Below are positions 20,928 to 33,785 of a DNA stretch of 64,000 nt, in pieces. The DNA lies in contig NC_134354.1 in NCBI RefSeq assembly GCF_048569485.1, positions 333,453,643 through 333,517,642 of the forward strand, in the 5' to 3' direction. Position numbers and translations under genes: made by a program. The stretch is from Anomaloglossus baeobatrachus (Eukaryota; Chordata; Amphibia; Anura; Aromobatidae). Positions within the stretch are counted from its first letter, which is position 1; each line of letters opens with the position of its first letter. The notes beneath the pieces are model-generated. The model did no database searches. It was not told the origin of the DNA and worked only from the letters and a program-made list of their open reading frames with translations.

Positions 20928-22579
20928 CAGTTAGGTCCAGAAATATTTGGACAGTGACACAATTTTCGCGAGTTGGGCTCTGCATGCCACCACATTGGAT
21001 TTGAAATGAAACCTCTACAACAGAATTCAAGTGCAGATTGTAACGTTTAATTTGAAGGTTTGAACAAAAATATCTGATAGAAATTGTAGGAATTGTACAC
21101 ATTTCTTTACAAACACTCCACATTTTAGGAGGTCAAAAGTAATTGGACAAATAAACCAAACCCAAACAAAATATTTTTATTTTCAATATTTTGTTGCGAA
21201 TCCTTTGGAGGCAATCACTGCCTTAAGTCTGGAACCCATGGACATCACCAAACGCTGGGTTTCCTCCTTCTTAATGCTTTGCCAGGCCTTTACAGCCGCA
21301 GCCTTCAAGTCTTGCTTGTTTGTGGGTCTTTCCGTCTTAAGTCTGGATTTGAGCAAGTGAAATGCATGCTCAATTGGGTTAAGATCTGGTGATTGACTTG
21401 GCCATTGCAGAATGTTCCACTTTTTTGCACTCATGAACTCCTGGGTAGCTTTGGCTGTATGCTTGGGGTCATTGTCCATCTGTACTATGAAGCGCCGTCC
21501 GATCAACTTTGCGGCATTTGGCTGAATCTGGGCTGAAAGTATATCCCTGTACACTTCAGAATTCATCCGGCTACTCTTGTCTGCTGTTATGTCATCAATA
21601 AACACAAGAGACCCAGTGCCATTGAAAGCCATGCATGCCCATGCCATCACGTTGCCTCCACCATGTTTTACAGAGGATGTGGTGTGCCTTGGATCATGTG
21701 CCGTTCCCTTTCTTCTCCAAACTTTTTTCTTCCCATCATTCTGGTACAGGTTGATCTTTGTCTCATCTGTCCATAGAATACTTTTCCAGAACTGAGCTGG
21801 CTTCATGAGGTGTTTTTCAGCAAATTTAACTCTGGCCTGTCTATTTTTGGAATTGATGAATGGTTTGCATCTAGATGTGAACCCTTTGTATTTACTTTCA
21901 TGGAGTCTTCTCTTTACTGTTGACTTAGAGACAGATACACCTACTTCACTGAGAGTGTTCTGGACTTCAGTTGATGTTGTGAATGGGTTCTTCTTCACCA
22001 AAGAAAGTATGCGGCGATCATCCACCACTGTTGTCATTCGTGGACGCCCAGGCCTTTTTGAGTTCCCAAGCTCACCAGTCAATTCCTTTTTTCTCAGAAT
22101 GTACCCGACTGTTGATTTTGCTACTTCAAGCATGTCTTCTATCTCTCTGATGGATTTTTTCTTTTTTTTCAGCCTCAGGATGTTCTGCTTCACCTCAATT
22201 GAGAGTTCCTTAGACCGCATGTTGTCTGGTCACAGCAACAGCTTCTAAATGCAAAACCACACACCTGTAATCAACCCCAGACCTTTTAACTACTTCATTG
22301 ATTACAGGTTAACGAGGGAGACGCCTTCAGAGTTAATTGCAGCCCTTAGAGTCCCTTGTCCAATTACTTTTGGTCCCTTGAAAAAGAGGAGGCTATGCAT
22401 TACAGAGCTATGATTCCTAAACCCTTTCTCCGATTTGGATGTGAAAACTCTCATATTGCAGCTGGGAGTGTGCACTTTCAGCCCATATTATATATATAAT
22501 TGTATTTCTGAACATGTTTTTGTAAACAGCTAAAATAACAAAACTTGTGTCACTGTCCAAATATTTCTGGCCCTGACTG
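20928..22579 (-). mobile_element. Tc1-like element B, apparently complete
   Basis: A 1,652-bp element flanked by TA (20,926-20,927 and 22,580-22,581). The outer ends read CAGTTAGGTCCAGAAATATT and a near-perfect inverse. An inner repeat, AAAGTAATTGGACAA (about 21,137) and its inverse near 22,360, gives the two-direct-repeats-per-end (IR/DR) layout of Sleeping Beauty-like Tc1 elements. It is inserted in the LINE RT region. Confidence 0.95.
21183..22220 (-). CDS. Tc1 transposase, open 345 aa (element B)
   Basis: A full-length Tc1 transposase, which binds the inverted ends and moves the element by cut and paste to TA sites in the nucleus. It has paired-like helix-turn-helix domains at about residues 1-120 with a GRPR AT-hook-like motif (residue about 58), a basic region, and then the DDE domain: ILWTDETKINLY (first D), [12 protein letters not shown] (second D) and [15 protein letters not shown] (E, DD34E spacing). 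The glycine-rich KHGGGNVMAWA box is intact. It ends FATKY, the usual end of the family, at the typical length of about 340. The start is the ATG at 22,218-22,220, whose MRSKELS matches other Tc1 starts. No stop or frameshift was seen. Confidence 0.93.
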   Translation of the reverse strand: MRSKELSIEVKQNILRLKKKKKSIREIEDMLEVAKSTVGYILRKKELTGELGNSKRPGRPRMTTVVDDRRILSLVKKNPFTTSTEVQNTLSEVGVSVSKSTVKRRLHESKYKGFTSRCKPFINSKNRQARVKFAEKHLMKPAQFWKSILWTDETKINLYQNDGKKKVWRRKGTAHDPRHTTSSVKHGGGNVMAWACMAFNGTGSLVFIDDITADKSSRMNSEVYRDILSAQIQPNAAKLIGRRFIVQMDNDPKHTAKATQEFMSAKKWNILQWPSQSPDLNPIEHAFHLLKSRLKTERPTNKQDLKAAAVKAWQSIKKEETQRLVMSMGSRLKAVIASKGFATKY

Positions 22580-23724
22580 TATATGGTACATTATCAAATG
22601 CAATTTCAAGGTCCAGATAAATCACATAAGCTGCATTACCAATATCCAGATTTGCACTTACCTCCTCATAGAACCCCTATATGTTGCTTAGACATGACTT
22701 ATCTAACGTGAATCCATACTGATATTCAGTTATTATATTATTCTCTGCAATATTTTTTGGATGTCATCTATTAAAATGTCCTAAAAAACTTTGCACACCA
22801 CTGATGTCAGACTTACTGGGCGGTATTTACCTGGATGCACCCTCTTACCTTTCTTAAATATCGGTACCATGTCAGTCATTTTCCAATCCTGAGGTACCAA
22901 CTCTGTTAAAAGAGAGTCTAAAATGAGATACAGATGTCTGTCAATTACTGAGCTCAATTCCCTCAATATTCGTGAATGAATGCCATCTGGCCCGGGGGAT
23001 TTGTCAATGTTTAATTTACTCAGACGCAGGTGACCTTCTTCTTGTGTTAAATTAGTTATACCATGTGGCGAACTTTGATTTTTGCCTTGTTAAATGATCC
23101 CTGGAAAAATCAGTTTCTTGGTGAACTCGGATGAAAAGTGCCTGTTTAATATTTCAGCCTTTTCTTTCTCCTTCATAATTATCTTTTATGAGGCCAATAC
23201 CATTCTTTCTTTTCGTCTTGGCATTTATGGATTTATAAAAAAGTTTGGGATTTATTTTAATCTCATTTGTGTTTCAGTAGCTAATTTTGCTTGCTTGATT
23301 TCTTTACATTTCCTATTGAGATCTTATACTCCTGAAATGCTATTTCTGTATTCTCAACCTTCAAGATTTTGTATGAGCTTTGTTTTTGTGTTATTATACT
23401 TTGCAGTGTCTTATTTATCCATAGTAGTTTCTCTTTATTCCTAGTCATTTTATTACCAGAGGGTATAAGTTTTTTTTTTACAGGACTCTAGTAGTATATC
23501 CACATATCCACTTGCCCCATTTATGTTTGGTATCCCTAGTTACCATGACATGGTCTCAGTCTACATGATATAGCTCTTCCCTTAATTTGTTGTAATCAGC
23601 TTTCTTAAGAGTCCAGATTCTTGCATTTCCCTTTTGCAATGTTCTCTTGAATATTACATTGAAGTTTACCATATTATGGTCGTTGCTGCCCAAAATGCTC
23701 CCGGACCTGTAGATCTTAAATTGT
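22580..23724 (-). pseudogene. CR1-like LINE, fragment 3 (RT N-terminal part and linker)
   Basis: The minus strand has endonuclease end SGSILGSNDHNMVNFNV (about 23,640-23,720), then a long linker, then KLNIDKSPGPDGIHSRILRE and VPQDWKMTDMVPIFKKGK with YRPVSLTSV (about 22,790-23,030), all classic CR1/L2 RT blocks. Stops and shifts interrupt it. The last bases, 23,711-23,724, are one copy of the 14-bp duplication made by the Penelope-like insertion. Confidence 0.9.
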
Positions 23725-24424
23725 AAAACAAAATTCCAAACACACATGACTAATATATCAAGGCCATGCACAGAGAGGTAGGGCGGACATGAAGAGGCAA
23801 TAAAAATACAGAGAATAGCAAATAACAGGAGAAAAAAGGAGTTTAAAAAAGCACAAACACAGAGTCACAATATAGTGAAATAATTACAAAGTTTATTTAT
23901 TAGTAAAAATCCAAGTAAAAACAACAAGGAAGAATGTTGATCTATATACTATAGAATAAATGTGAGTAATTAGAATGGCCAATACCTGTCACAAATAGTG
24001 AATATCAAAAACCCTTTAAAATATAAACCAATATAGGTCCAAAATAAAGGAAATGGTGTTCATTTCATGATAAAATATTAATTTTATTTAAATTCGTTTA
24101 AAATAACATTACATATTTATGAATAATACTGTAGGACTGGATCAAATTCCCAATAATACTTAGCAGTGGTTTGTCAGGTCATGAAAGTGCTCAGTGCAAT
24201 GACCAATTATATATAAATATCAATTGATTCTATATAACAAATAAATAATGAAATGCCAAGTGCAATACCATATGTACCTATATATATTAGATGAAATGTA
24301 TAAATGATGTATAAATGATGTGCTTATTGCTGTAAAGTGCTTGTGCTGTGCAATATAGGTTAGAAATTTAGTATATCTTTAAATTGGTCAGTGGTGTCCT
24401 GCGTGCCGCTATGCCCCGACACGC

Positions 24425-24447
24425 GTTTCAAGCATTGTTTTCCTCAG
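24425..24447 (-). ncRNA. hammerhead ribozyme-like motif in Penelope-like element 1
   Basis: On the minus strand the core CUGAGGA (24,441-24,447) is followed after 11 bases by GAAAC (24,425-24,429) and then GCGTGTC. This matches CUGANGA...GAAA with a very short stem III and a GUC cleavage triplet. Minimal hammerheads have been reported in Penelope-like terminal repeats. Stem II looks weak (about two pairs), so activity is uncertain. Confidence 0.5.
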
Positions 24448-25801
24448 AGCATGCGAGGCAATGTCCACATGGATAACAGCCACGGAGAGGACCACTGGAT
24501 TCAAAGGGATTAGAGGGTGGTGGAATGTAGTGACTCCTGACAAGCAAGTCGCTCAAATTCAGGGATCTTCGAGCAGTCATAAGGGGCCTATCAGGAAGAA
24601 TAGAGGCCAACAATAGGTCAGATTTGAAATCGGGCCAGTGTTTTGTGAAGACATCCCTTATACTTTCCCATTCATGTTTAAAGGTCCCCATAAAGCAGAC
24701 GTTGGTATCACAGTCTTCATCCCTCCTCTTGTATTGTAACAATTGCTCACGGGGTGTATTATTTGCCCTCAAGTAACCACGTTTGATGAATTGGATGCTG
24801 TAGCCATGCTCCCTAAATCGCTCCAACACTGTACACTCTTTCTCGAAGTTCTCATCAGAAGAGCAGATTCGCCTCATCCTAAGAAACTGACCGGTCGGAA
24901 TGGCATTTATGGTTGAGGATGTATGTGTAGATGTTGCATGCAAATAAGAATTAGAAGCCATAGTTTTACGGAAGACATCAGTCTGAATAGAGCGGTCCTC
25001 ACCAATGTGGATGAGAATATAAAAAAAATCAATACTTTGAGAACTAAGTAAGTAAGTGTCATGTTATATTTGTTCCGGTTCAATTCAGACATGAAGATCC
25101 CAAGCTGCTCCGCAGTTCCCTGCCACAAAAACAAAATATCTTCAATATAGCGTATCCAGCACTGCACATGGGCACGGCCCGAGGCCCCGTCATTGCCAAA
25201 CCCCTCCCTCTCCCAGAAACCAAGGAAGAGGTTGGCGTAGGACTGGGCACAGGCTGTGTCCATCGCAGTGCCATGCCTCTGGTGGTACAAAACGTCCTTA
25301 AAAACAAAAATAAAATTGTGCGTAAGGGCAAAGCGAAGCAGCTCTAGAATAAACTCACCAAAAATGCCACCCCAAACCCGCTGCTCCCAGGAAGAAGCAA
25401 ACTGCTTCAATTCTGTCATCATGTCTTATACAAGTGTACAGTATTTCTACGTCGGCAGTCACCAAAAGGACAACTTCATCCACAAAGATGCCTTCAATCC
25501 TATTAAGGATGTCCGTTGTGTCCCTGATGTGAGATGGAAGCGTCTCGACCAATGATTTAAGGTGAAAATCTATATGTTTACAGATAGAGTCGCACAGACC
25601 ATCCACATCAGACACTATCGGATGCCCAGGTGGATTGACGGCATCTTTGTGGATTTTTGTGAGGAGATAGAATATAGGGATGTTTGGGTACTTAACAAGC
25701 AACCTGTCATGTTTCTTGGGGTTGATCAAGCCAACATCCAAGGCCTGGTTCAGAATAGAATGTAGTTGACCAGAGAAAGAAGGAAGAGGGCTGTGAGTCA
25801 A
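24428..25801 (-). pseudogene. Penelope-like reverse transcriptase, broken
   Basis: Three minus-strand frames in series: about 25,355-25,801 with FYLLTKIHKDAVNPPGHPIV and a TADVEILYT block; about 24,907-25,422 with HGTAMDTACAQSYANLFLGF and the catalytic RYIEDILFLW (YIDD changed to YIED); and 24,428-24,961 with the CGHCLAC cysteine motif that normally precedes the endonuclease. Such enzymes copy RNA primed at chromosomal nicks. There are at least two frameshifts (near 24,960-25,030 and 25,355-25,420), so it is inactive. Confidence 0.85.
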
Positions 25802-25826
25802 CTTAATATATGTATCACGATCATAA

Positions 25827-26077
25827 AGATCTTAAATTGTATCTGGGGTCTATTTGTCAGGACCAGATGCAGCAAATTATCTCTCTTGGTTGATCCATCT
25901 ACTAATGGAGAGCGGTAATTGTCTTTAATTGTAGATAAGAACTTGCAAGTTTTAGCACAACCAAAAAACCCCACTGAATGTCTGGATAGTTGAAATCCCC
26001 CATAATAAGGACCTAATTATTATTATTTGCTGGCTTTTTAATTTATTGCAGCATTACATCCTCTACCTGCTCAGCTA
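25827..26077 (-). pseudogene. CR1-like LINE, fragment 2 (endonuclease)
   Basis: The minus strand has LIMGDFNYPDIQWG (near 25,990-26,030) and TKRDNLLHLVLTNRPQI (near 25,845-25,900), the C-terminal half of the apurinic-type endonuclease of CR1/L2 LINEs. It joins directly to SGSILGSNDHN in fragment 3 across the Penelope-like insertion. It ends at the TA of Tc1 C. Confidence 0.85.
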
Positions 26078-27650
26078 CAGTGGGGAAAATAAGTATTTGA
26101 TACACTGCCAATATCGCAAGTTTTCCCATCTACAAAGAATGGAGAGGTCTGTAATTTTTCACAGGTATACTTTAACTGTGACAGACAGAATAAAACAAAA
26201 TACAGAATATCACATTGTATGATTTTTAAATAATTAATTTGCATTTTATTGACATTATTGACAAAAGTATTTGATACAATAAAAAAACATAACTTATTAT
26301 TTGGTACTGAAACCTATGGTTGCAATTAGAGGTCAGACGTTTCCCGTAGTTCTTCACCAAGTTTGCACACACTGCAGCAGGGATTTTGGCCCACTCCTAC
26401 TTATAGATCTTCTTCAGAACTTTTACGTTTTGAGGCTTTAGCTGGGCAACATTTAGTTTCAGCTTCCTCCAAAGATTTTCTATTGGGTTCAGGGCTGAAG
26501 ACTGACTAGGCCACTCCAGAACCTTGAAATCTTATGGAGCGACTCCTTTCTGTTTTTAGGTCATTGTCATGCTGGAAGACACAGCCACAACCTATCTTCA
26601 ATGCTCTTACTCAGGAAAGGAGGTTGTTGGCCAAGGTCTCGCAATACATGACCCCAGCCATCCTCATTTCAATACGGTGCAGTTGTCCTGTCCCCTTTGC
26701 AGAAAAGCACCCCCAAAGTATGTTTCCACCCCATGCTTCATGGTTGGGATGGTGTTCTTGTGGTTGTGCTCATTCTTCTACTTCCTCCAAACACGGCAAG
26801 TGGAGTTGGTACCAAGATGTTTTATTTTGGTCTTATCTGACCACATGACCTTCTCCAATGCCTCCTCTGGTTCAGCCAGATGGTCACTGGTGAACTTCAA
26901 ATGGGCCTAGACATGTGCTGGCGTGAACAGGGGAAGCTTGCATGCAAGGCAGGATATTAATCCATGTTGGCGTAGTGTTACTTACGGTAATCTGTGAGAC
27001 TGTTATCAGAGCTCTCTTCAGGTCATTGCCATGTCCTTCAGTGTAATTCTAGGCTAATTCCTGACCTTTCTCAGAATCATCCTTACCACATGAAGTGAGA
27101 ACTTGCATGGAGCCTCAGAACAAAGTGAGATTTACATCTATCTTGTGTTTCTTCCATTTTCTAATAATTGTGCTAACAGTTGTTGCCTTCTCACCAAGCT
27201 GCTTGCTTATTGTCTTGTACCTAATCCTAGCCTTGTGCAGGTCTACAATTTTTTGACCCTGGTGTTCTTTGAGAACTCTTTGGTCTTGGCCCGGGTGGAG
27301 ATGCTGGAGTGTGATTTATTGAGTGTGTGGACAGGTGTCTTTTATACAGGTAAAAAGTTAAAATAGGTGCAATTAATACAGGTAAGGAGTGAAGAGTAGG
27401 ACTTCTTTAAAAAAATTAACAGGTCTGTTAGAGCCAGAATCCTTGCTTGTAGGAAAGTGATCAAATACTTGTTTCATGCTAAATGCAAATTATTTACTTA
27501 AAAATAATAAATTGTGACTTATTGGATTTTTTTTATTCTGTCTGTCACAGTTGAAGTGTACCTACAATAAAAATTACAGACCTCTCCATTCTTTGTAGGT
27601 GGGAAAACTTGCAAAATCGGCAGTGTATCAAATACTTATTTTCCCCACAG
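26078..27650 (-). mobile_element. Tc1-like element C, decayed
   Basis: 1,573 bp with inverted ends of about 120 bp, starting CAGTGGGGAAAATAAGTATT, and TA on both sides (26,076-26,077 and 27,651-27,652). The interior matches Tc1 transposase on the minus strand (for example a degraded KHGG box near 26,740), but no long frame survives. This TIR family is widespread in fish and frogs. Confidence 0.9.
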
Positions 27651-27905
27651 TATATTAGGAGACTTATAGCCAAACTCCAATTAGCAGCTTTCCATTATTG
27701 CCCTCTCCATGTACATTTACCCATACTGACTCTACATTGTTGCACCTCCCCCCAATGTCATCACTGAGCAGAGTTCTTAAGTTAGATTTAACGAATATAC
27801 ACACCCCTCCACCTTCTTTGTCTTTCCTGTCCATTCTGAATTTAGTGTTACCCTCTACATTTGTCACCCACTCATAGTTCTTGTCCAGCCATGTTTCCAT
27901 AATGA
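27651..27905 (-). pseudogene. CR1-like LINE, fragment 1 (endonuclease N-terminal part)
   Basis: The minus strand encodes METWLDKNYEWVTNVEG, then RKDKEGGGVCIFVK and NVESVWVNV, the TETW and GGG-xVxIYVK blocks of CR1/L2 endonucleases. No LINE coding is visible above 27,905, so the copy is 5'-truncated, as is usual for LINEs. Confidence 0.85.
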
Positions 27906-28041
27906 AAAAAAACCTAGAAATAATTCCTATATATAATCTGCAGTGAATTAAAGTTTTAATTTTTAATTTTTTATTATTATTTATTTCTATCCTTATTCCA
28001 GTAATGGAAAACTTACGATAAAAATGTACAAAAGATCACAT
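27906..28041. other. AT-rich spacer
   Basis: About 136 bases of AT-rich sequence between the LINE 5' end and the start of the Penelope-like inverted arm. I see no gene or clear repeat boundary. It may be the true flank of one or both elements. Confidence 0.4.
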
Positions 28042-28762
28042 AAATACACATAAATAAACAGTATATATACTCTAGAAAATTTGTTCCTCTAAAAAGTGTG
28101 TGGAGCCCCGACCGGCGGCTACCACCTTCAGATAGAAAAATTATACGATTAAAAAGCAATTATAATGAAGAAGGGTTGAACATTTTTTCCACAGATGAAG
28201 AGATTAAAACAAAAAAAGTCCAAAAAATATTTTTCCAATGATACGGTCCGTTCAAAGTCAGAGCAGTACTTTTGGAGTTTTAATAACTTCACAAGGAAAG
28301 CTATAATTCCTCCAAGTCTTGCTACAAACCACACGCTCCACAGAAAACCAAGCTCTCCTTGGTATGTTTAAACATCCCGCACTCTTAACGCTGAAACACA
28401 GGAGTATTCCAGGAATGCAACAATACACCGGGGCACCCGTAACGGGTACCCAGTGCAGGTTACCTGAAAAACAATACCAGTTTGGAGATTCCAAGGCAAT
28501 GCAGTCTCTGTATGCGATGTATGTTTCTCGTGCCTGGATAGAATAGTTCCAGCAATGTTAGACCAGGTCTCCTCTGTGCGGAATTCTATGCCCGGAGACA
28601 CAGATGCTGGCAGGATTGTGTCAAATCACGGCTACGCTCTGAGAAGGCAGAGAGATCGTTAGTTTCCGGGGTTAGAGGTTCTCCCAGGGCACGGGTAAGA
28701 AAGCTTTTCCTGGATTGTTTGGGCGTCCACTCGTTATACAAATTAGAAGTTTAGAAGTCTTA

Positions 28763-29309
28763 GGGGTACTTTTCACACTTCGACATCGCAAGCCGATGGT
28801 AGCTGCGATATCTTATGATAGCTGCCATAGCGAACATTATCGCTACGGCAGCTTCACATGCAATTACCTGCCCTGCGACGTCGCTCTGGCCAGCGAACTG
28901 CCTCCTTCCTAAGCGGGCGTGTCGTGCGGCGTCACAGCGATGTCACCTGGCAGGCGGCCAATAGAAGCGGAGGGACGGAGATGAGCGGGACGTAAACATC
29001 CCGCCCACCTCCTTCCTTCCTCATTGCAGCCGGGACGCAGGTAAGGTGATTTTCCTCGCTCCTGCAGCTTCACACACAGCGATGTGTGCTGCCGCAGGAA
29101 TGAGGAACAACATCGTAACATTGGTCCTTCCGAAATTATGGAAATGACCGATGCTACACCGATGATACGATTTCAACGCTTTTGTGCTGGTTAATCGTAT
29201 CAAAAACTATTTACACACTCCGATGTCAAAAGCGACGCCGGATGTGCGTCACTTTCGATTTGACCCCACCGACATCGCACCTGCGATGTCGTAGTGTGCA
29301 AAGTACCCC
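28763..29309. mobile_element. Harbinger-like MITE 2
   Basis: 547 bp, ends GGGGTACTTTTCACAC and GTGTGCAAAGTACCCC, flanked by TTA (28,760-28,762 and 29,310-29,312). It shares most of its interior with MITE 1. The right arm of the composite keeps the empty site (GTCTTAGATGG inverse near 33,180-33,195), with a single TTA, which proves the insertion and its duplication. Confidence 0.85.
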
Positions 29310-29372
29310 TTAGATGGATCGGACAATTAAGCCTTCACCGCAGATTAGTAGACTGAGAAAAATCCAACACGC

Positions 29373-29404
29373 GTTTCGGGGGCATTAACGGTCCCCTTCC
29401 TCAA
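29373..29404 (-). other. degenerate hammerhead-like motif (left arm)
   Basis: The minus strand reads UUGAGGA (29,398-29,404), a G/C stem AGGGG...CCCCC, then GAAACGCGTGTT. The first core base is U instead of C and the cleavage triplet reads GUU, so it is probably inactive. The mirror copy is at 33,093-33,124 on plus. Confidence 0.45.
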
Positions 29405-30006
29405 GGATGGCTCAGTCACTCCATTGGATCCAATTTATAGTATAATTGGATTGAGGTTCAATAGATATATATATTCATGCAACAATATGCGATATTACTA
29501 TCTACATCATACAACCTTCAGATGCAAATAGATAAATAAGTAAATTTGTAAAAATGTATTCCTAATATTGTTAGGTTAAAAATAAATACATAAATAAATA
29601 AATAAAAGGGACATTTGGGCTAATTAACAGCAAAGAGTTCGATATCGTTATTAAGTCCGTTAGGTTTTAATGTATTTAGTTCAAACATCCATTGACTTTC
29701 AGCTCTAGACATCTTTTTAATAATGTCACTTCCCCTCCAATCCTTCATTATTTTCTGTATACCCCAAACCTGAGATCCCCTAAATCATCCTTCATGTTTT
29801 AATAAATAATGGTTGGATAAAGGATGTTTGCTACATTTATTTTCGATATTTCTGATATGTTCACCAATTCTTCTACATAGGGGTCTTATTGTTCTCCCAA
29901 TGTACAGTACCTTTTTTTACACTGGATACAGTAGATTACTCCTTTTGTTTGACAGGTAATTAGGTCTCTAATGGTGACTTCTTCTTGTCCTTTCAGATTT
30001 TTTTTC

Positions 30007-30007
30007 C

Positions 30008-30058
<51 letters not shown>

Positions 30059-30060
30059 CA
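30007..30060. repeat. (TA)n microsatellite
   Basis: More than 20 TA units with a few interruptions, lying in the connector/endonuclease part of the left Penelope-like copy. Confidence 0.9.
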
Positions 30061-30477
30061 TATACCTCCTTTGTTCTGTAATTTATTTATGCCCTTCCGT
30101 ATAGTTGGTGCTACCAAATTGCCTATATTATTGGCCTTCCGGTAAACAAATTTTGGGAAGGGGGGCATAAGGTCTCCAATTATTTTATCTTCCTTAAGGA
30201 GGTTCCAATACTTTTTGATAATATTTTTTAAAAACCTTACTTGTCTCATATATTGCAATATTATAGGTATATTTAATTAATTTGGTTTATTTATCATGGG
30301 TTCGATATATTTTTTATGGAGTAAGTTCTTCCTTTGGATTTGTTTAGTCATATAAACAAAATATCGTCGATGAAGCGATGCCAGAGGACCAGGTTCTCCC
30401 GAATCACGCCACCAGGGTATATGGTAGACTCCTCCCACCATCCCATATACAAATTTGCATAACTTGGTGCGAACTTG

Positions 30478-31103
30478 GTCTGCACTGTTTATATGGTCAG
30501 GTGACCAGAACTCCCTCCTTGAATGTTTGGAGGGTTTAAATGTGAATGAGTTTCATTTACAATTTACCTCCTCGTTCAGCAAAAAAAAGATTGATTTTCT
30601 TGACCTGAACATTTTTATTGAAAATGGCAAGATTGAAACCAAGACCTATCATAAACCAACTGATAGTAACAGTTATAGCTCATTAACCAGCTGTCATTTA
30701 CCCAGCTGGCTCCTTAACGTTCCAAAGAGCCAATACAGAAATATATTACAGAATAAAGGAGGTATATGTAATTTGAAAGGTTACTTTCCATGTAGAAAAT
30801 GTATTGTTTGTAAAAATACTAAAAATATAACAGGGAAAACATTTCTGAAACGACAAGAAGAAGTCACCATAATTATCTGTCAAACAAAAGGAGTAATCTA
30901 CTGTATTCAGTGTTCCTGTAAAAAAAAGGTACATTGGGAGATCAATAAGACCCCTATGTAGAAGAATTGGTGAACATATCAGAAATATCAAAAATAAATG
31001 TAGCAAACATCCTTTATCCAAACATTATTTATGAAAACATGGAGGATCAGTTAGGGGATCTCAGGTTTGGGGTATACAGAAAGTAATGAATGATTTTAAT
31101 TAG
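30478..31103 (+). pseudogene. Penelope-like RT end and GIY-YIG endonuclease, broken
   Basis: Open from near 30,455 to 30,961, with the endonuclease start GVIYCIQCSC. In an A-run near 30,920-30,927 the frame shifts: the continuation YIGRSIRPLCRRIGEH...HPLSKHYL lies in another frame. GIY-YIG nucleases nick target DNA to prime reverse transcription. The frameshift and the connector deletion make it inactive. Confidence 0.8.
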
Positions 31104-31128
31104 CCCAAATGTCCCTTTTATTTATTTA

Positions 31129-32723
<1,595 letters not shown>

Positions 32724-33785
32724 TATTTATTTTTAACCTAACAATATTAGGAATACATTTTTACAAGTTTACTTATTTATCTATTTGCATCTGAAGGTTG
32801 TATGATGTAGATAGTATTATCGCATATTGTTGCATGAATATATATATATATTTTAATGTATAGGCATGTATAGAGTCCTTCCGTTTTAATATTGTATGTC
32901 ATAAGGGGTTTGTGATTGTTGCAAAAAATCGTTGCTTTTCAAAAGAATCCTGCAAAAAAATCCTGCATTGAATATGCATCTTATATATGGACTTATTATG
33001 TGGACTTATACACATTTTATGTATCTTTCACTATGATGAACCTCAATCCAGTTATACTATAAATCGGATCCAATGGAGTGACTGAGCCATCCTTGAGGAA
33101 GGGGACCGTTAATGCCCCCGAAACGCGTGTTGGATTTTGCTCAGTCTACTAATCTGCGGTGAAGGCTTACTTGTCTGATCCATCTAAGACTTCTAAACTT
33201 CTAATTTGTATAATGGGTGGACGCCCAAACAGTCCAGGAAAAGCTTTCTTACCCGTGCCCAGGGAGAACCTCTAACCCCGGAAACTAACGATATCTCTGC
33301 CTTTTCAGAGAGGAGCTGTGATTTGACACATTCCTGCCAGCATCTGTGTCTCCAGGCATAGGATTCCGCACAGAGGAGACCTGGTCTAACATTGCTGGAA
33401 CTATTCTATACAGGCACGAGAAACATACATCGCACAGAGACTGCATTGCCTTGGAATCTCCAGACTGGTTTTATGTGGAGCGCGTGGTTTGTAGCAATAC
33501 TTGCAAGACTTGGAGGAATTGTAGGAAAGCCTTGTGAAGTTATTAAAACTCCAAAAGTACTGCTCTGACTTTGAACGGACCGTATCATTGGAAAAATATT
33601 TTTTGGACGTTTTTATTTTAATCTCTTCATCTGTGGAAAAAACGTCCAACCCTTCTTCATTATAATTGCTTTTTAATCGTATAATTTTTTTATCTGAAGG
33701 TGGTAGCCGCCGGCCGGGGCTCCACACACTTTTTAGAGGAACAATTTTTCTAGAGTATATATACTGTTATTTATGTGTATTTATG

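Larger units (their letters stand above)
23725..25826 (-). mobile_element. Penelope-like element 1
   Basis: A 2.1-kb insertion flanked by a 14-bp duplication, AGATCTTAAATTGT (23,711-23,724 and 25,827-25,840). The minus strand carries Penelope-like RT blocks but no recognisable GIY-YIG endonuclease: the coding region runs out at 24,428 straight into a terminal repeat-like 3' region (23,725-24,427), with a hammerhead-like motif at 24,425-24,447. It is broken and 5'-truncated. Confidence 0.85.
28042..30477 (-). mobile_element. left Penelope-like copy of composite 2
   Basis: Reading minus from 30,477: SYANLYMGWWEE and RFIDDILFI (RT catalytic block, about 30,350-30,470), then KKYWNLLKEDKIIGDLMP and PKFVYRKANNI (connector, about 30,100-30,230), then a decayed GIY-YIG end (about 29,650-29,990), then the terminal arm. 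The stretch between the FIDD block and the connector is missing, so it is an internally deleted, dead copy. Confidence 0.8.

Noticed and set aside
21805-22248. Plus-strand open frame of 147 codons
   Set aside because: Shadow of the intact Tc1 B transposase.
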